A DNA stretch of 5,118 nt, taken from Paenibacillus sp. Its GTDB lineage: Bacteria > Bacillota > Bacilli > Paenibacillales > NBRC-103111. How positions within the stretch are numbered: position 1 is the first letter of the stretch; every line of letters begins with the position of its first letter. A program made the position numbers and the translations under genes. The stretch spans positions 1 to 5,118 of the forward strand of contig JARBUQ010000376.1 of the NCBI GenBank assembly GCA_029239545.1. Direction: 5' to 3'. This document shows positions 1 to 5,118 of this stretch, piece after piece. The notes below the pieces were generated by a model that saw nothing but the letters and a program-made list of their open reading frames with translations, searched no databases and was not told the origin of the DNA.

Positions 1-182
1 GTCCTACACCTAGCAAGACCCCTAGCCCTAGCCCTAGTCCAAGCTCGGGACCAAGTACTAGCCCGACATCAACACCGACACCGACTATTGGACCAACGAA
101 CAGTCCTAGTCCAGGCTCGACGCCACAGTCTAACTTGAACCCGAATAGCCCTGTGTCCAGACAGGACAATCAAGTCAGATAA
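1..182 (+). CDS. C-terminal end of an unidentified protein with a Pro/Ser/Thr-rich tail (5' truncated)
   Basis: The frame beginning at base 3 is open to a TAA at 180-182 and encodes 59 residues. The first ~43 are almost entirely Pro, Ser, Thr and Gly in PSPSPS/TPTPT-type repeats. The end turns Asn/Gln-rich and polar (NLNPNSP, then SRQDNQVR). The other two + frames contain stops. Such tails are typical of disordered C-termini of surface-exposed or envelope proteins in Firmicutes; class A penicillin-binding proteins of Paenibacillus often end this way, but nothing here shows a catalytic domain, so identity is unknown. The stop lies 37 nt before the cyclophilin lipoprotein gene with no terminator between, so the two are probably one transcript. 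Low complexity means the reading rests on the open frame, the amino-acid bias and the tight spacing. Confidence 0.68.
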   Translation, partial: PTPSKTPSPSPSPSSGPSTSPTSTPTPTIGPTNSPSPGSTPQSNLNPNSPVSRQDNQVR

Positions 183-219
183 CGAACATTAATTCTGAAG
201 AAAGATCAGGTGAGCAAGA

Positions 220-966
220 ATGAACAAAAAGGTTAAGAAGCTAAGTACGATCCTGGTAATTACAGCATTATGCGCGGTTGTTGCTGCTTGCGGGTCCAAG
301 CCTGAAACAGATAAGAACGTAACTGCTGGCGGAGGGGCGACGCCTAGCGTCTCTCCTTCCGCATCGCCGTCCTCCAAGCCTTCCTCATCACCTGCAGCCA
401 CTTCTACGGCTGGTACGGGAACGCCTAACAAGAAAACTTGGACCGCAGCACCAGCCATGACGATCGATTCGAAGAAGTCCTACGAAGCGACCTTCGATAC
501 GAATAAAGGGTCGTTCAAAGTGGCTCTGTTCGCAGATACCGCTCCCAAGACCGTGAATAGCTTCGTGTTTCTCGCGAAAGAGAATTTCTATAACAACGTA
601 GTCTTCCACAGGATCATCAAAACCTTTATGATCCAGACAGGCGATCCACAAGGAACAGGAGGAGGGGGTCCTGGCTACAACATTCCGGACGAGCTGAAGA
701 CAACCCACAAATATGAAACCGGGACAGTTGCTATGGCTAACACAGGTCAGCCCAATTCAGGCGGTAGTCAATTTTTCATCTGCATGACGGACGAGTGCGG
801 AGGGCTTAATTCTTCTCCTAAGTTCACCATATTTGGAAAAGTATCCGAGGGATTAGAGAACGTGCAGAAGATTGCCTCCACACCGGTTAAAGCAAACGCC
901 AGAGGGGAAGTTAGTGTTCCGACCGAGGAAGTTAAGATTAATAGCATCACGATTACAGAAAAATAA
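220..966 (+). CDS. Cyclophilin-type peptidyl-prolyl cis-trans isomerase, lipoprotein
   Basis: Catalyses cis-trans isomerisation of X-Pro bonds; the signal peptide places it on the outer face of the membrane, where it would help fold exported proteins. The 248-aa product starts with a Lys-rich n-region, a hydrophobic core (residues ~8-22) and a lipobox VAAC with Cys24 as the predicted lipidation site. Residues ~33-80 form a Ser/Pro/Thr/Gly-rich disordered linker. The cyclophilin domain covers ~88-246. Key residues are in place: FHRI with the catalytic Arg131, then Phe136, Met137 and Gln139 (FMIQTGDPQGTG), AMANTG at 171-176, and GSQFF with Gln184 and Phe186. The Trp that contacts cyclosporin in human CypA is not seen (the region reads GGLNSSPKF), as in many bacterial cyclophilins. 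The ATG has a good Shine-Dalgarno AGGTGA at 208-213, 6 nt upstream. It sits between the Pro/Ser-rich tail gene and a DUF402 gene, apparently in one operon. Confidence 0.95.
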   Translation: MNKKVKKLSTILVITALCAVVAACGSKPETDKNVTAGGGATPSVSPSASPSSKPSSSPAATSTAGTGTPNKKTWTAAPAMTIDSKKSYEATFDTNKGSFKVALFADTAPKTVNSFVFLAKENFYNNVVFHRIIKTFMIQTGDPQGTGGGGPGYNIPDELKTTHKYETGTVAMANTGQPNSGGSQFFICMTDECGGLNSSPKFTIFGKVSEGLENVQKIASTPVKANARGEVSVPTEEVKINSITITEK

Positions 967-994
967 ACAATGTATTGGGAAGGGATGAGTGCTC

Positions 995-1534
995 GTGATA
1001 CGTAAATATGCAGATCGTGCAAATTGGGGAAGAATTTTGGACAGGCAGTTCAATGTATTCTCCAAGAATTCGATCGCTTTCAGCGGGCATATGACATTAT
1101 TCGAGATGATCACGGTAAGAGAGCCACTTCATGTAACCTATCCTTCTGGAAAGATTTGCATAGTCAATAATGGTTACAAGTGGATTCAGCATTTTCCGGA
1201 TTATGCAGGTTACATTCTTACTTCTGTATATAATTCTGAAGGTACAATTGTTCAATGGTACATTGATATATGCAAGTCTCATGGAGTAACGGAAGCTGGA
1301 ATTCCTTGGTACGATGATCTATATCTTGATATTGTAAAATTGCCTAGTGGTGACTTGTTCTTGTTGGATCAAGAAGAGCTGGAAGAGGCTCTGCAGCAAG
1401 GCATTGTAAGCAAGGAAGACTACGATCTGGCGTGGGCAACGGCGAACCTGGTCATGAATGAGTGCAGGAGCGGTTCTTTCGACTTGACTCTAATAGCTGA
1501 TAAACATCTTAACGAATGGTTGGAAGTGTTATGA
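995..1534 (+). CDS. DUF402 domain protein (nucleoside phosphatase-like)
   Basis: About 179 aa, with no signal peptide or membrane segment, so probably cytosolic. The DUF402 signature is visible: WYIDI (Trp88, Asp91), then WYDDLYLDI (Trp105, Asp107, Asp108, Asp112), then LLDQEEL (Asp125, Glu127, Glu128). Characterised relatives include Staphylococcus aureus Ntdp, a metal-dependent nucleoside tri- and diphosphatase, and FomD of fosfomycin biosynthesis; in this family acidic residues bind the metals. The substrate here is unknown, and nucleotide phosphate hydrolysis is inferred from the family. Two in-frame GTG starts exist, at 989 and 995. I prefer 995 because the AAGG at 980-983 is too close to 989, and because the resulting N-terminus (IRKYADRANW) resembles what I remember of family members; 989 would add two residues. 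It follows the isomerase by 28 nt and its stop overlaps the next start (ATGA), so translation is probably coupled. Confidence 0.85.
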   Translation: MIRKYADRANWGRILDRQFNVFSKNSIAFSGHMTLFEMITVREPLHVTYPSGKICIVNNGYKWIQHFPDYAGYILTSVYNSEGTIVQWYIDICKSHGVTEAGIPWYDDLYLDIVKLPSGDLFLLDQEELEEALQQGIVSKEDYDLAWATANLVMNECRSGSFDLTLIADKHLNEWLEVL

Positions 1535-2196
1535 GCAGATCCTCTATGTATCATGGGACGGTTACACCTTCCCGTAAGAACAGAGGAGGAAGCAGGCTAT
1601 CTTTGATCCTAAGACTCCTGCTCCTTTTCCTTATTCTGGGGCTGGTCTGGGTTGCTATTATTCAATACAAAATCCATAATGCCCCCCAGTCCGGAGAATC
1701 GACTAACGCTGATGCGGGAATCGTGTTAGGGGCTTCTCTCTGGAATAATGAACCCAGTCCGGCGCTCAAAGAGAGATTGCGACGGGCTGTAACTTTATTC
1801 CAAAGCGGACAAGTGAAGCATTTAATCGTTAGCGGCGGCTTAGACCATAACGGTTCTACCCTTACCGAGGCGGAAGGAATGCGTAATTATCTGGTTCGCG
1901 AAGGCATACCGGAGGAAGCCGTCATTCTGGAACCGCTCGCCACCAGTACGTATGAGAATGTCCTTTTCTCCAAAAGATTGATGGAGGCTAACGGCTTGGT
2001 AACCTCTATTCTCATTACGCATGATTATCACGCTGCCCGTTCCTATAACATTGCCAGGTTCCTTAATATGCAAGATCCTAAGGTGTCGTCAATGAATTCA
2101 CAGGTGATGTGGATGCCGTGGCATAAGGCGAGAGAGACGCTTGCTTTCACCAAGTGGGAGCTGGACAAGCTTAAGCTGAGATTGAGCGGTTCTTAG
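1531..2196 (+). CDS. DUF218 / YdcF-SanA-like membrane-anchored protein
   Basis: A 221-aa protein with a basic N-terminus (~1-22), one transmembrane helix (~24-46) and a DUF218 domain (~58-195) predicted to lie outside the membrane. Family landmarks are AGIVLGASL (62-70), an ALKERLRRAV helix (78-87), HLIVSGG (97-103), a Glu-rich turn before the MRNYLVREGIP helix (113-127), ILEPLATSTYENV (132-144) and ILITHDYHAAR (160-170). DUF218 includes E. coli YdcF, SanA and ElyC; the latter two are linked to envelope integrity and peptidoglycan or envelope-polymer metabolism, but the reaction is not settled, so only an envelope role is inferred. An in-frame ATG at 1516 would add five residues but has no ribosome site. 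The ATG at 1531 overlaps the upstream TGA (ATGA) and has a weak GGAAG-type site just before it, so it is preferred. It is the last gene of the + block. Confidence 0.88.
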   Translation: MSRSSMYHGTVTPSRKNRGGSRLSLILRLLLLFLILGLVWVAIIQYKIHNAPQSGESTNADAGIVLGASLWNNEPSPALKERLRRAVTLFQSGQVKHLIVSGGLDHNGSTLTEAEGMRNYLVREGIPEEAVILEPLATSTYENVLFSKRLMEANGLVTSILITHDYHAARSYNIARFLNMQDPKVSSMNSQVMWMPWHKARETLAFTKWELDKLKLRLSGS

Positions 2197-2211
2197 ATAG
2201 ATTCAGCCGGA

Positions 2212-2982
2212 CTAGTTTGGGGCGGAGCGGTAATGGTAATCAAAAGCTTTGTCAAAGCCGAGTCTTACATACAAACGTTGGGCAGGTTCATTATTAGCCA
2301 TTACTTGAAGAAATAAGCGATCGGCGCCTTGCTCCTGGCACCAGATTGCAAGCTTGCCGATCATGTGTCCGGCGATCCCTTGCCTTCGGAACCTGGAATG
2401 GGTAGCGATATTGATCAAACCAGCCCAGCTGCCTTCTCTCACAGCGGTTCCGATTGCGGCATATTCCTTGGTATCAGGGTGTTGGACGGCAGCGAATGCA
2501 GTGCTTCCTGCAATTCTCTGCATCATTTGTTGATAGGCTGGAGTACGGTGCGGTTCGAATTGCTCAATGTCCATGAAGGCGTTCGTCCAATAGGAATCCG
2601 CTTTCTGCTGCATGCTAAATTCGAAGGGTAGGCTGTTCTCCTTGGGGGAGCGGGATAGTACCGTATCACAATCGGCTACCATAAGCATGGTTTCGTATTC
2701 CTTTATGTAACCTAATTGAGTAAGCTGCTCATCAAGCCCTTGCGGGCTCGCTGTGCTGATGTGAAAGCGGGGCAAGAGCCCATGGTGCCCATAGAAATTC
2801 TTCGCAATTTCTAACCAGTCTTCAGCAGGATAATCACCAACAGTAAGAACGCTGTTTGCCCTTCTGGAAGTCAGATTGGGAGTTGCCCTTAGAAGCCATT
2901 GGTCAAGCGGTTGGTTGTATTGCGAGGGCCATGTTGCGGCGGCTTTTCTGTCTAACATGGAATACAAATGTGCTTTCATCAT
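2212..2982 (-). CDS. GNAT family N-acetyltransferase
   Basis: A 256-aa soluble protein with a C-terminal GNAT domain (~120-250). Acetyl-CoA-binding motif A is INIATHSRFRRQGIAG (190-205), with the RxxGxA core at 200-204, followed by the helix HMIGKLAIWCQEQGA. The LFLQVMANNEPAQRLYVRLGF stretch (224-243) supplies the usual motif B Asn and the Tyr238 general-acid position. The N-terminal half (LDQWLLRATPNLTSRRANSVL, ~26-46) matches a long GNAT subfamily that carries a degenerate first acetyltransferase-like domain. The substrate cannot be read from the sequence. The first of two tandem ATGs (2982-2980) is used here; GGAGG lies 13 nt upstream, a rather long spacing, so the second ATG is less likely still. 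The gene is monocistronic, divergent from spoVK and convergent with the DUF218 gene, with 15 nt between stops. A sigma-A-type promoter lies at 3053-3081. Confidence 0.92.
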   Translation of the reverse strand: MMKAHLYSMLDRKAAATWPSQYNQPLDQWLLRATPNLTSRRANSVLTVGDYPAEDWLEIAKNFYGHHGLLPRFHISTASPQGLDEQLTQLGYIKEYETMLMVADCDTVLSRSPKENSLPFEFSMQQKADSYWTNAFMDIEQFEPHRTPAYQQMMQRIAGSTAFAAVQHPDTKEYAAIGTAVREGSWAGLINIATHSRFRRQGIAGHMIGKLAIWCQEQGADRLFLQVMANNEPAQRLYVRLGFDKAFDYHYRSAPN

Positions 2983-3052
2983 TCTTGTTATCTTTCCTCC
3001 GTTCTAATCAACTTTTTGTATAATTACGAATAATAATACATATAAATGCATG

Positions 3053-3081
3053 AATATACAATGATTATTTTATATCATCAA
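3053..3081 (-). promoter_or_regulatory. Predicted sigma-A promoter for the GNAT gene
   Basis: Reading the - strand, TTGATG (3081-3076, 4 of 6 to the -35 consensus) is followed by a 17-nt spacer and TATATT (3058-3053, 5 of 6 to the -10 consensus). Transcription would start near 3046, leaving a leader of about 60 nt that contains GGAGG before the GNAT start. The region is AT-rich, so chance matches are possible, but the spacing is ideal and no other - strand candidate is as good. Confidence 0.55.
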
Positions 3082-3095
3082 CCGTTTTATGTATC

Positions 3096-3126
3096 CGAGT
3101 CGGGACAACCCGACTTGTTTTTTTTT
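3096..3126 (+). terminator. Rho-independent terminator, + orientation
   Basis: A perfect 7-bp stem AGTCGGG (3098-3104) / CCCGACT (3109-3115) closes on the ACAA loop and can extend by a G-U and a C-G pair at its base (3096-3097 with 3116-3117). It is followed directly by nine T (3118-3126). On the - strand the hairpin is not followed by a T run, so it acts only on + transcripts. No + strand gene ends just before it: the nearest upstream + strand stop is at 2196, beyond the antisense-oriented GNAT gene. Confidence 0.85.
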
Positions 3127-3183
3127 GCCCAAAATTATCATAGGACAAGAATCAAGCTGGTAAAGTAGTAGTCAGAGGGATGT

Positions 3184-3190
3184 GAGGTGA
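3184..3190 (+). promoter_or_regulatory. Ribosome binding site that decides the spoVK start
   Basis: GAGGTGA matches seven consecutive bases of the anti-Shine-Dalgarno complement and stands 5 nt before the TTG at 3196. The competing GTG at 3187 lies inside this site and has only a weaker AGAGGGA (3174-3180) in front of it. TTG initiation is therefore favoured. Confidence 0.6.
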
Positions 3191-3195
3191 TTTCA

Positions 3196-4161
3196 TTGAG
3201 CAGTCGTGCTGTTACTCCAGAAGCTAAAGCGATGTCGAAGTCTTCAAGGCAAATCAATGTAGTTCTTCGTAGCCCTAGCCCAGCGACACCTATTGATCCG
3301 GAAATTCCTACTCCCAATCGATCATTCACTGGTACAGGTCCTTTTGCTGAGATTATCAAGGATTTGGACCGGATGGTTGGGCTAGAGCATGTCAAAGAAT
3401 TGATTTATGAAATCTATGCGCTGCTTCAGATCGGTCAATATCGGACGGAAGCTGGGCTGCTATCGAATCCGCAAGCTTATCATATGATTTTCAAGGGAAA
3501 TCCGGGGACTGGCAAAACAACGGTTGCCCGTATTATCGCCAAATTGTTTCAATCAATGGGTTTGCTTCAGAAGGGACATCTTATCGAAGTTGAGCGTGCG
3601 GATTTAGTCGGAGAATATATCGGACATACTGCACTTAAGACACGCGAGCTGGTCAAGAAGGCGATGGGAGGCGTTCTTTTCATTGATGAAGCCTATAGCT
3701 TGGCACGTGGCGGGGAGAAGGATTTCGGCAAGGAAGCGATTGACTGTCTAGTCAAGTCCATGGAAGATCATCGTGATCAGTTTATACTGGTTCTGGCTGG
3801 TTATCCGGAAGAGATGGACCAGTTCCTGGCAACGAATCCTGGATTGCCTTCACGATTTCCCATTCAGTTGGACTTTGAAGATTATAGTGTGGAGCAGCTG
3901 CTGCAAATTACCGATCTGATGACCAAGGAGAAGGATTATGTTCTGCTACCGCAAACTTCTGCCAAGCTTAAGCAGCATTTGACAGAGGAGAAGAGCGCGT
4001 TCTGGCGATCATTCAGCAATGCGAGGTACGTTCGAAATCTTCTTGAGAAATCGATACGCCATCAAGCCGTGCGGCTAATAAACACATACGCCAACTCTGC
4101 TCCCTCGAAACAGGAACTGATGTCCATTCGACCAGAGGATCTGCGATACAATAAAAATTAA
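3196..4161 (+). CDS. spoVK: Stage V sporulation protein K, AAA+ ATPase
   Basis: A CbbX/SpoVK-family AAA+ ATPase needed for spore maturation in Bacillus subtilis, where it is expressed under sporulation sigma factors; its molecular substrate is not established. From the TTG start it is 321 aa, close to the B. subtilis length. An N-terminal ~55-residue segment is polar and Pro-rich (VVLRSPSPATP). The AAA+ core has Walker A GNPGTGKTT (101-109, Lys107), a pore-loop-like GEYIGHTA with Tyr141, Walker B VLFIDEAY (Asp164, Glu165), sensor 1 region LAGYPEEM (200-207), an SRF arginine finger (Arg220), and a sensor 2 motif NARYVRNLLE (Arg277) in the C-terminal lid. A GTG at 3187 would add three residues. 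It lies divergent from the GNAT gene, 60 nt after a + strand terminator, so its own promoter should lie within 3127-3180 or it depends on read-through; I could not identify a clear sigma-E or sigma-K promoter there. No obvious terminator follows it. Confidence 0.94.
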   Translation: MSSRAVTPEAKAMSKSSRQINVVLRSPSPATPIDPEIPTPNRSFTGTGPFAEIIKDLDRMVGLEHVKELIYEIYALLQIGQYRTEAGLLSNPQAYHMIFKGNPGTGKTTVARIIAKLFQSMGLLQKGHLIEVERADLVGEYIGHTALKTRELVKKAMGGVLFIDEAYSLARGGEKDFGKEAIDCLVKSMEDHRDQFILVLAGYPEEMDQFLATNPGLPSRFPIQLDFEDYSVEQLLQITDLMTKEKDYVLLPQTSAKLKQHLTEEKSAFWRSFSNARYVRNLLEKSIRHQAVRLINTYANSAPSKQELMSIRPEDLRYNKN

Positions 4162-4223
4162 GCTTCATAGTTATACATTAAAAGCTTCACTCAACATATG
4201 ATGTGTGGAATTGGTAAATTAGC

Positions 4224-4271
4224 TTAAGGTGTAGTGCGTCCCTGCTTTTTACTGTACAATGATCGTATAGA
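4224..4271 (+). promoter_or_regulatory. Possible promoter region of the HAD gene
   Basis: The 138-nt gap between spoVK and the HAD gene holds two -10-like hexamers, TACAAT (4255-4260, 5 of 6 to consensus) and TATAGA (4266-4271), 30-45 nt before the start codon. Neither has a convincing -35 element at 16-18 nt, so this is only a candidate. The rest of the gap shows no gene and no terminator. Confidence 0.25.
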
Positions 4272-4299
4272 TTGAAGCTGCAAGTAGAGAGAATGGGAG

Positions 4300-4974
4300 A
4301 TGAAGCTGTTGCTGCGCGCGGTCATATTTGATTTTGACGGATTGATTCTGGATACCGAATCGAATGAATTGAAGGCTTTCCAGCAAATATTTGATGAACA
4401 CGGACATACGCTGACATTAGAGAGCTGGTCGGGCTGTGTCGGCACCGATCTCTCGGTATACAACCCCTATGATCATCTTAATCAATTGGTTGGGTATGAA
4501 CTGGAACGAGATGTAATCCGAGCCCGGCACAAAACAAATTTCAGCCAGCTTATGGAGAAAGAGATCGTTCGCCCGGGGGTGGAATCGTATCTGAAGGAGG
4601 CACAGGCTCTTGGGCTTCGTATCGGGCTCGCATCCAGCTCATCGCGAGAATGGGTGACCCGGTATTTGACACAGCACGGATTGCTGGAGTATTTCGAGAC
4701 GATCCATACGAAGGATGACGTGGTTAAAGTGAAGCCCGATCCTGAACTATACGTTCGTGCGGTCGATTCGCTGGGAGTACTGCCGTCAGAGGCGGTAGCC
4801 TTTGAGGATTCGCCGAACGGGTCGTTGGCTGCTTTTCGTGCGGGCTTGCACTGTGTGATCGTACCCAACTGGGTAACAGAGTCTCTGACATTCGGTCAGC
4901 ATGCCCTGCGTCTTGTATCTATGGAAGAGCGCACGCTGGCAGATGTTGTGGATTTCGTGAATCAGACTTGCTAA
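4300..4974 (+). CDS. HAD-superfamily hydrolase, YhcW / beta-phosphoglucomutase-like
   Basis: A 224-aa cytosolic HAD subfamily I enzyme with an alpha-helical cap, expected to hydrolyse or transfer phosphate from a small metabolite. All four HAD motifs are present: motif I DFDGLILDTE (nucleophile Asp11, acid/base Asp13), motif II ASSSS (111-115), motif III Lys145 in KVKPDPELY, and motif IV FEDSPNGS (Glu169, Asp170). The cap lies at ~18-88 between motifs I and II. The layout and wording (FDFDGLILDTE, RPGVE, GLASSS, VKPDPELY, FEDS, CVIVPN) closely resemble B. subtilis YhcW as I remember it. The physiological substrate is unknown. The ATG at 4300 has only a weak AG-rich site (4286-4292); a TTG at 4309 with GGGAG at 4294-4298 is a plausible alternative, removing three residues. 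It follows spoVK by 138 nt on the same strand and precedes a T-box leader that belongs to the next gene. Confidence 0.93.
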   Translation: MKLLLRAVIFDFDGLILDTESNELKAFQQIFDEHGHTLTLESWSGCVGTDLSVYNPYDHLNQLVGYELERDVIRARHKTNFSQLMEKEIVRPGVESYLKEAQALGLRIGLASSSSREWVTRYLTQHGLLEYFETIHTKDDVVKVKPDPELYVRAVDSLGVLPSEAVAFEDSPNGSLAAFRAGLHCVIVPNWVTESLTFGQHALRLVSMEERTLADVVDFVNQTC

Positions 4975-5035
4975 TAGCAGGTTTATGTAATAGAATGAAT
5001 AATAATTTCGAAGTACAAAATTCATATTGCTGCAA

Positions 5036-5118
5036 TGAGGAAGAGGAGTAAGCAGAATAATCTCTCCAGAGAGCTGATGGTTGGTGTGAATCAGCGTTTG
5101 AATTCTGTCGAATGGGCT
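5036..5118 (+). ncRNA. T-box leader, 5' part of stem I (cut by the window end)
   Basis: T-box leaders bind uncharged tRNA and switch the downstream gene on when that amino acid is short. Stem I landmarks appear in order: a GA-rich basal segment, AGTA (5047-5050) forming the 5' side of the specifier-loop S-turn, GCAGAAT (5052-5058) pairing with ATTCTGT (5102-5108), the AGAGAG box (5068-5073), and an apical hairpin GCTGAT (5073-5078) / ATCAGC (5090-5095) enclosing the conserved-type GGTTGGTGTGA loop. The matching S-turn GAA is at 5110-5112, so the specifier codon lies within or just past the last six bases TGGGCT. Stems II and III, the TGGNACCGCG T-box sequence, the terminator and the regulated gene lie outside. 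TGG (Trp) directly after GAA and followed by a purine is the simplest reading; GGG or GGC (Gly) and GCT (Ala) remain possible. No clear promoter was found in 4975-5035. Confidence 0.82.

Noticed and set aside
21..38. Telomere-like CCTAGC repeats at the window start
   Set aside because: They are three short units explained by alternating Pro and Ser codons in the open frame; no longer array follows.
388..708. Long antisense open frame opposite the cyclophilin gene
   Set aside because: It mirrors a well-supported gene, has no ribosome site, and its translation is Arg/Cys/Ser-rich with no family resemblance. The same applies to - frames at 189-458, 768-1022, 853-1113, 1097-1282, 1840-2073, 3138-3395, 4224-4463, 4482-4868 and 4786-5025.
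2168..2177. 10-bp perfect palindrome AGCTTAAGCT near the end of the DUF218 gene
   Set aside because: It arises from Lys-Leu-Lys-Leu codons, has no loop or T run, and is not a terminator.
2329..2631. + strand open frame opposite the GNAT gene
   Set aside because: It lies wholly inside the GNAT gene on the other strand, has no Shine-Dalgarno site and no recognisable domain; it was also considered and dropped as the source of the + strand terminator because it stops almost 500 nt before it.
4160..4189. Direct repeat AAGCTTCA (4160-4167 and 4182-4189) after spoVK, also able to form a 6-bp stem
   Set aside because: It is short, with a 16-nt loop and no T run, so it does not qualify as a terminator; eight-base repeats of this kind are common by chance.
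4198..4227. Nine-residue open frame ATGATG...TAA between spoVK and the HAD gene
   Set aside because: Very short, with no ribosome binding site and no sign of leader-peptide codon bias.

Overview
This is an ordinary chromosomal stretch from an endospore-forming Gram-positive bacterium, most likely of the Paenibacillaceae (Paenibacillus or Cohnella type). The pointers are a SpoVK-type sporulation AAA+ ATPase, Bacillus-style Shine-Dalgarno sites with GTG and TTG starts, a YhcW-like HAD phosphatase and the 5' part of a T-box leader. Base composition is moderate. I see no mobile element, CRISPR array, rRNA or tRNA.

Left block (1-2196, + strand): the tail of an unidentified protein ending in a Pro/Ser/Thr-rich segment; a lipid-anchored extracytoplasmic cyclophilin peptidyl-prolyl isomerase; a DUF402 protein of the nucleoside-phosphatase type; and a membrane-anchored DUF218 (YdcF/SanA-like) protein. 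The gaps are 37 nt, about 28 nt and a 4-nt ATGA overlap, with no terminator between genes, so they look co-transcribed. Two of the three complete products, and probably the truncated one, act at or outside the membrane, which suggests a loose cell-envelope theme. The DUF402 protein is probably cytosolic.

Middle (2212-2982, - strand): a GNAT N-acetyltransferase converging on the DUF218 gene with only 15 nt between stop codons. Its promoter is recognisable at 3053-3081. The divergent region 2983-3195 also holds a strong rho-independent terminator facing +, although no + strand gene is visible just before it. This is the oddest structural point in the window.

Right block (3196-5118, + strand): spoVK, probably with a TTG start; a YhcW-like HAD-superfamily phosphatase; and, at the very end, the first part of T-box stem I. 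The T-box implies that an aminoacyl-tRNA synthetase, amino-acid biosynthesis or amino-acid transport gene lies just beyond the window. The specifier codon falls at the edge; TGG (Trp) is one reading, but Gly or Ala cannot be excluded.

I found no convincing undescribed system. The points most worth following up are the orphan terminator upstream of spoVK, the truncated T-box and the envelope-linked gene cluster.
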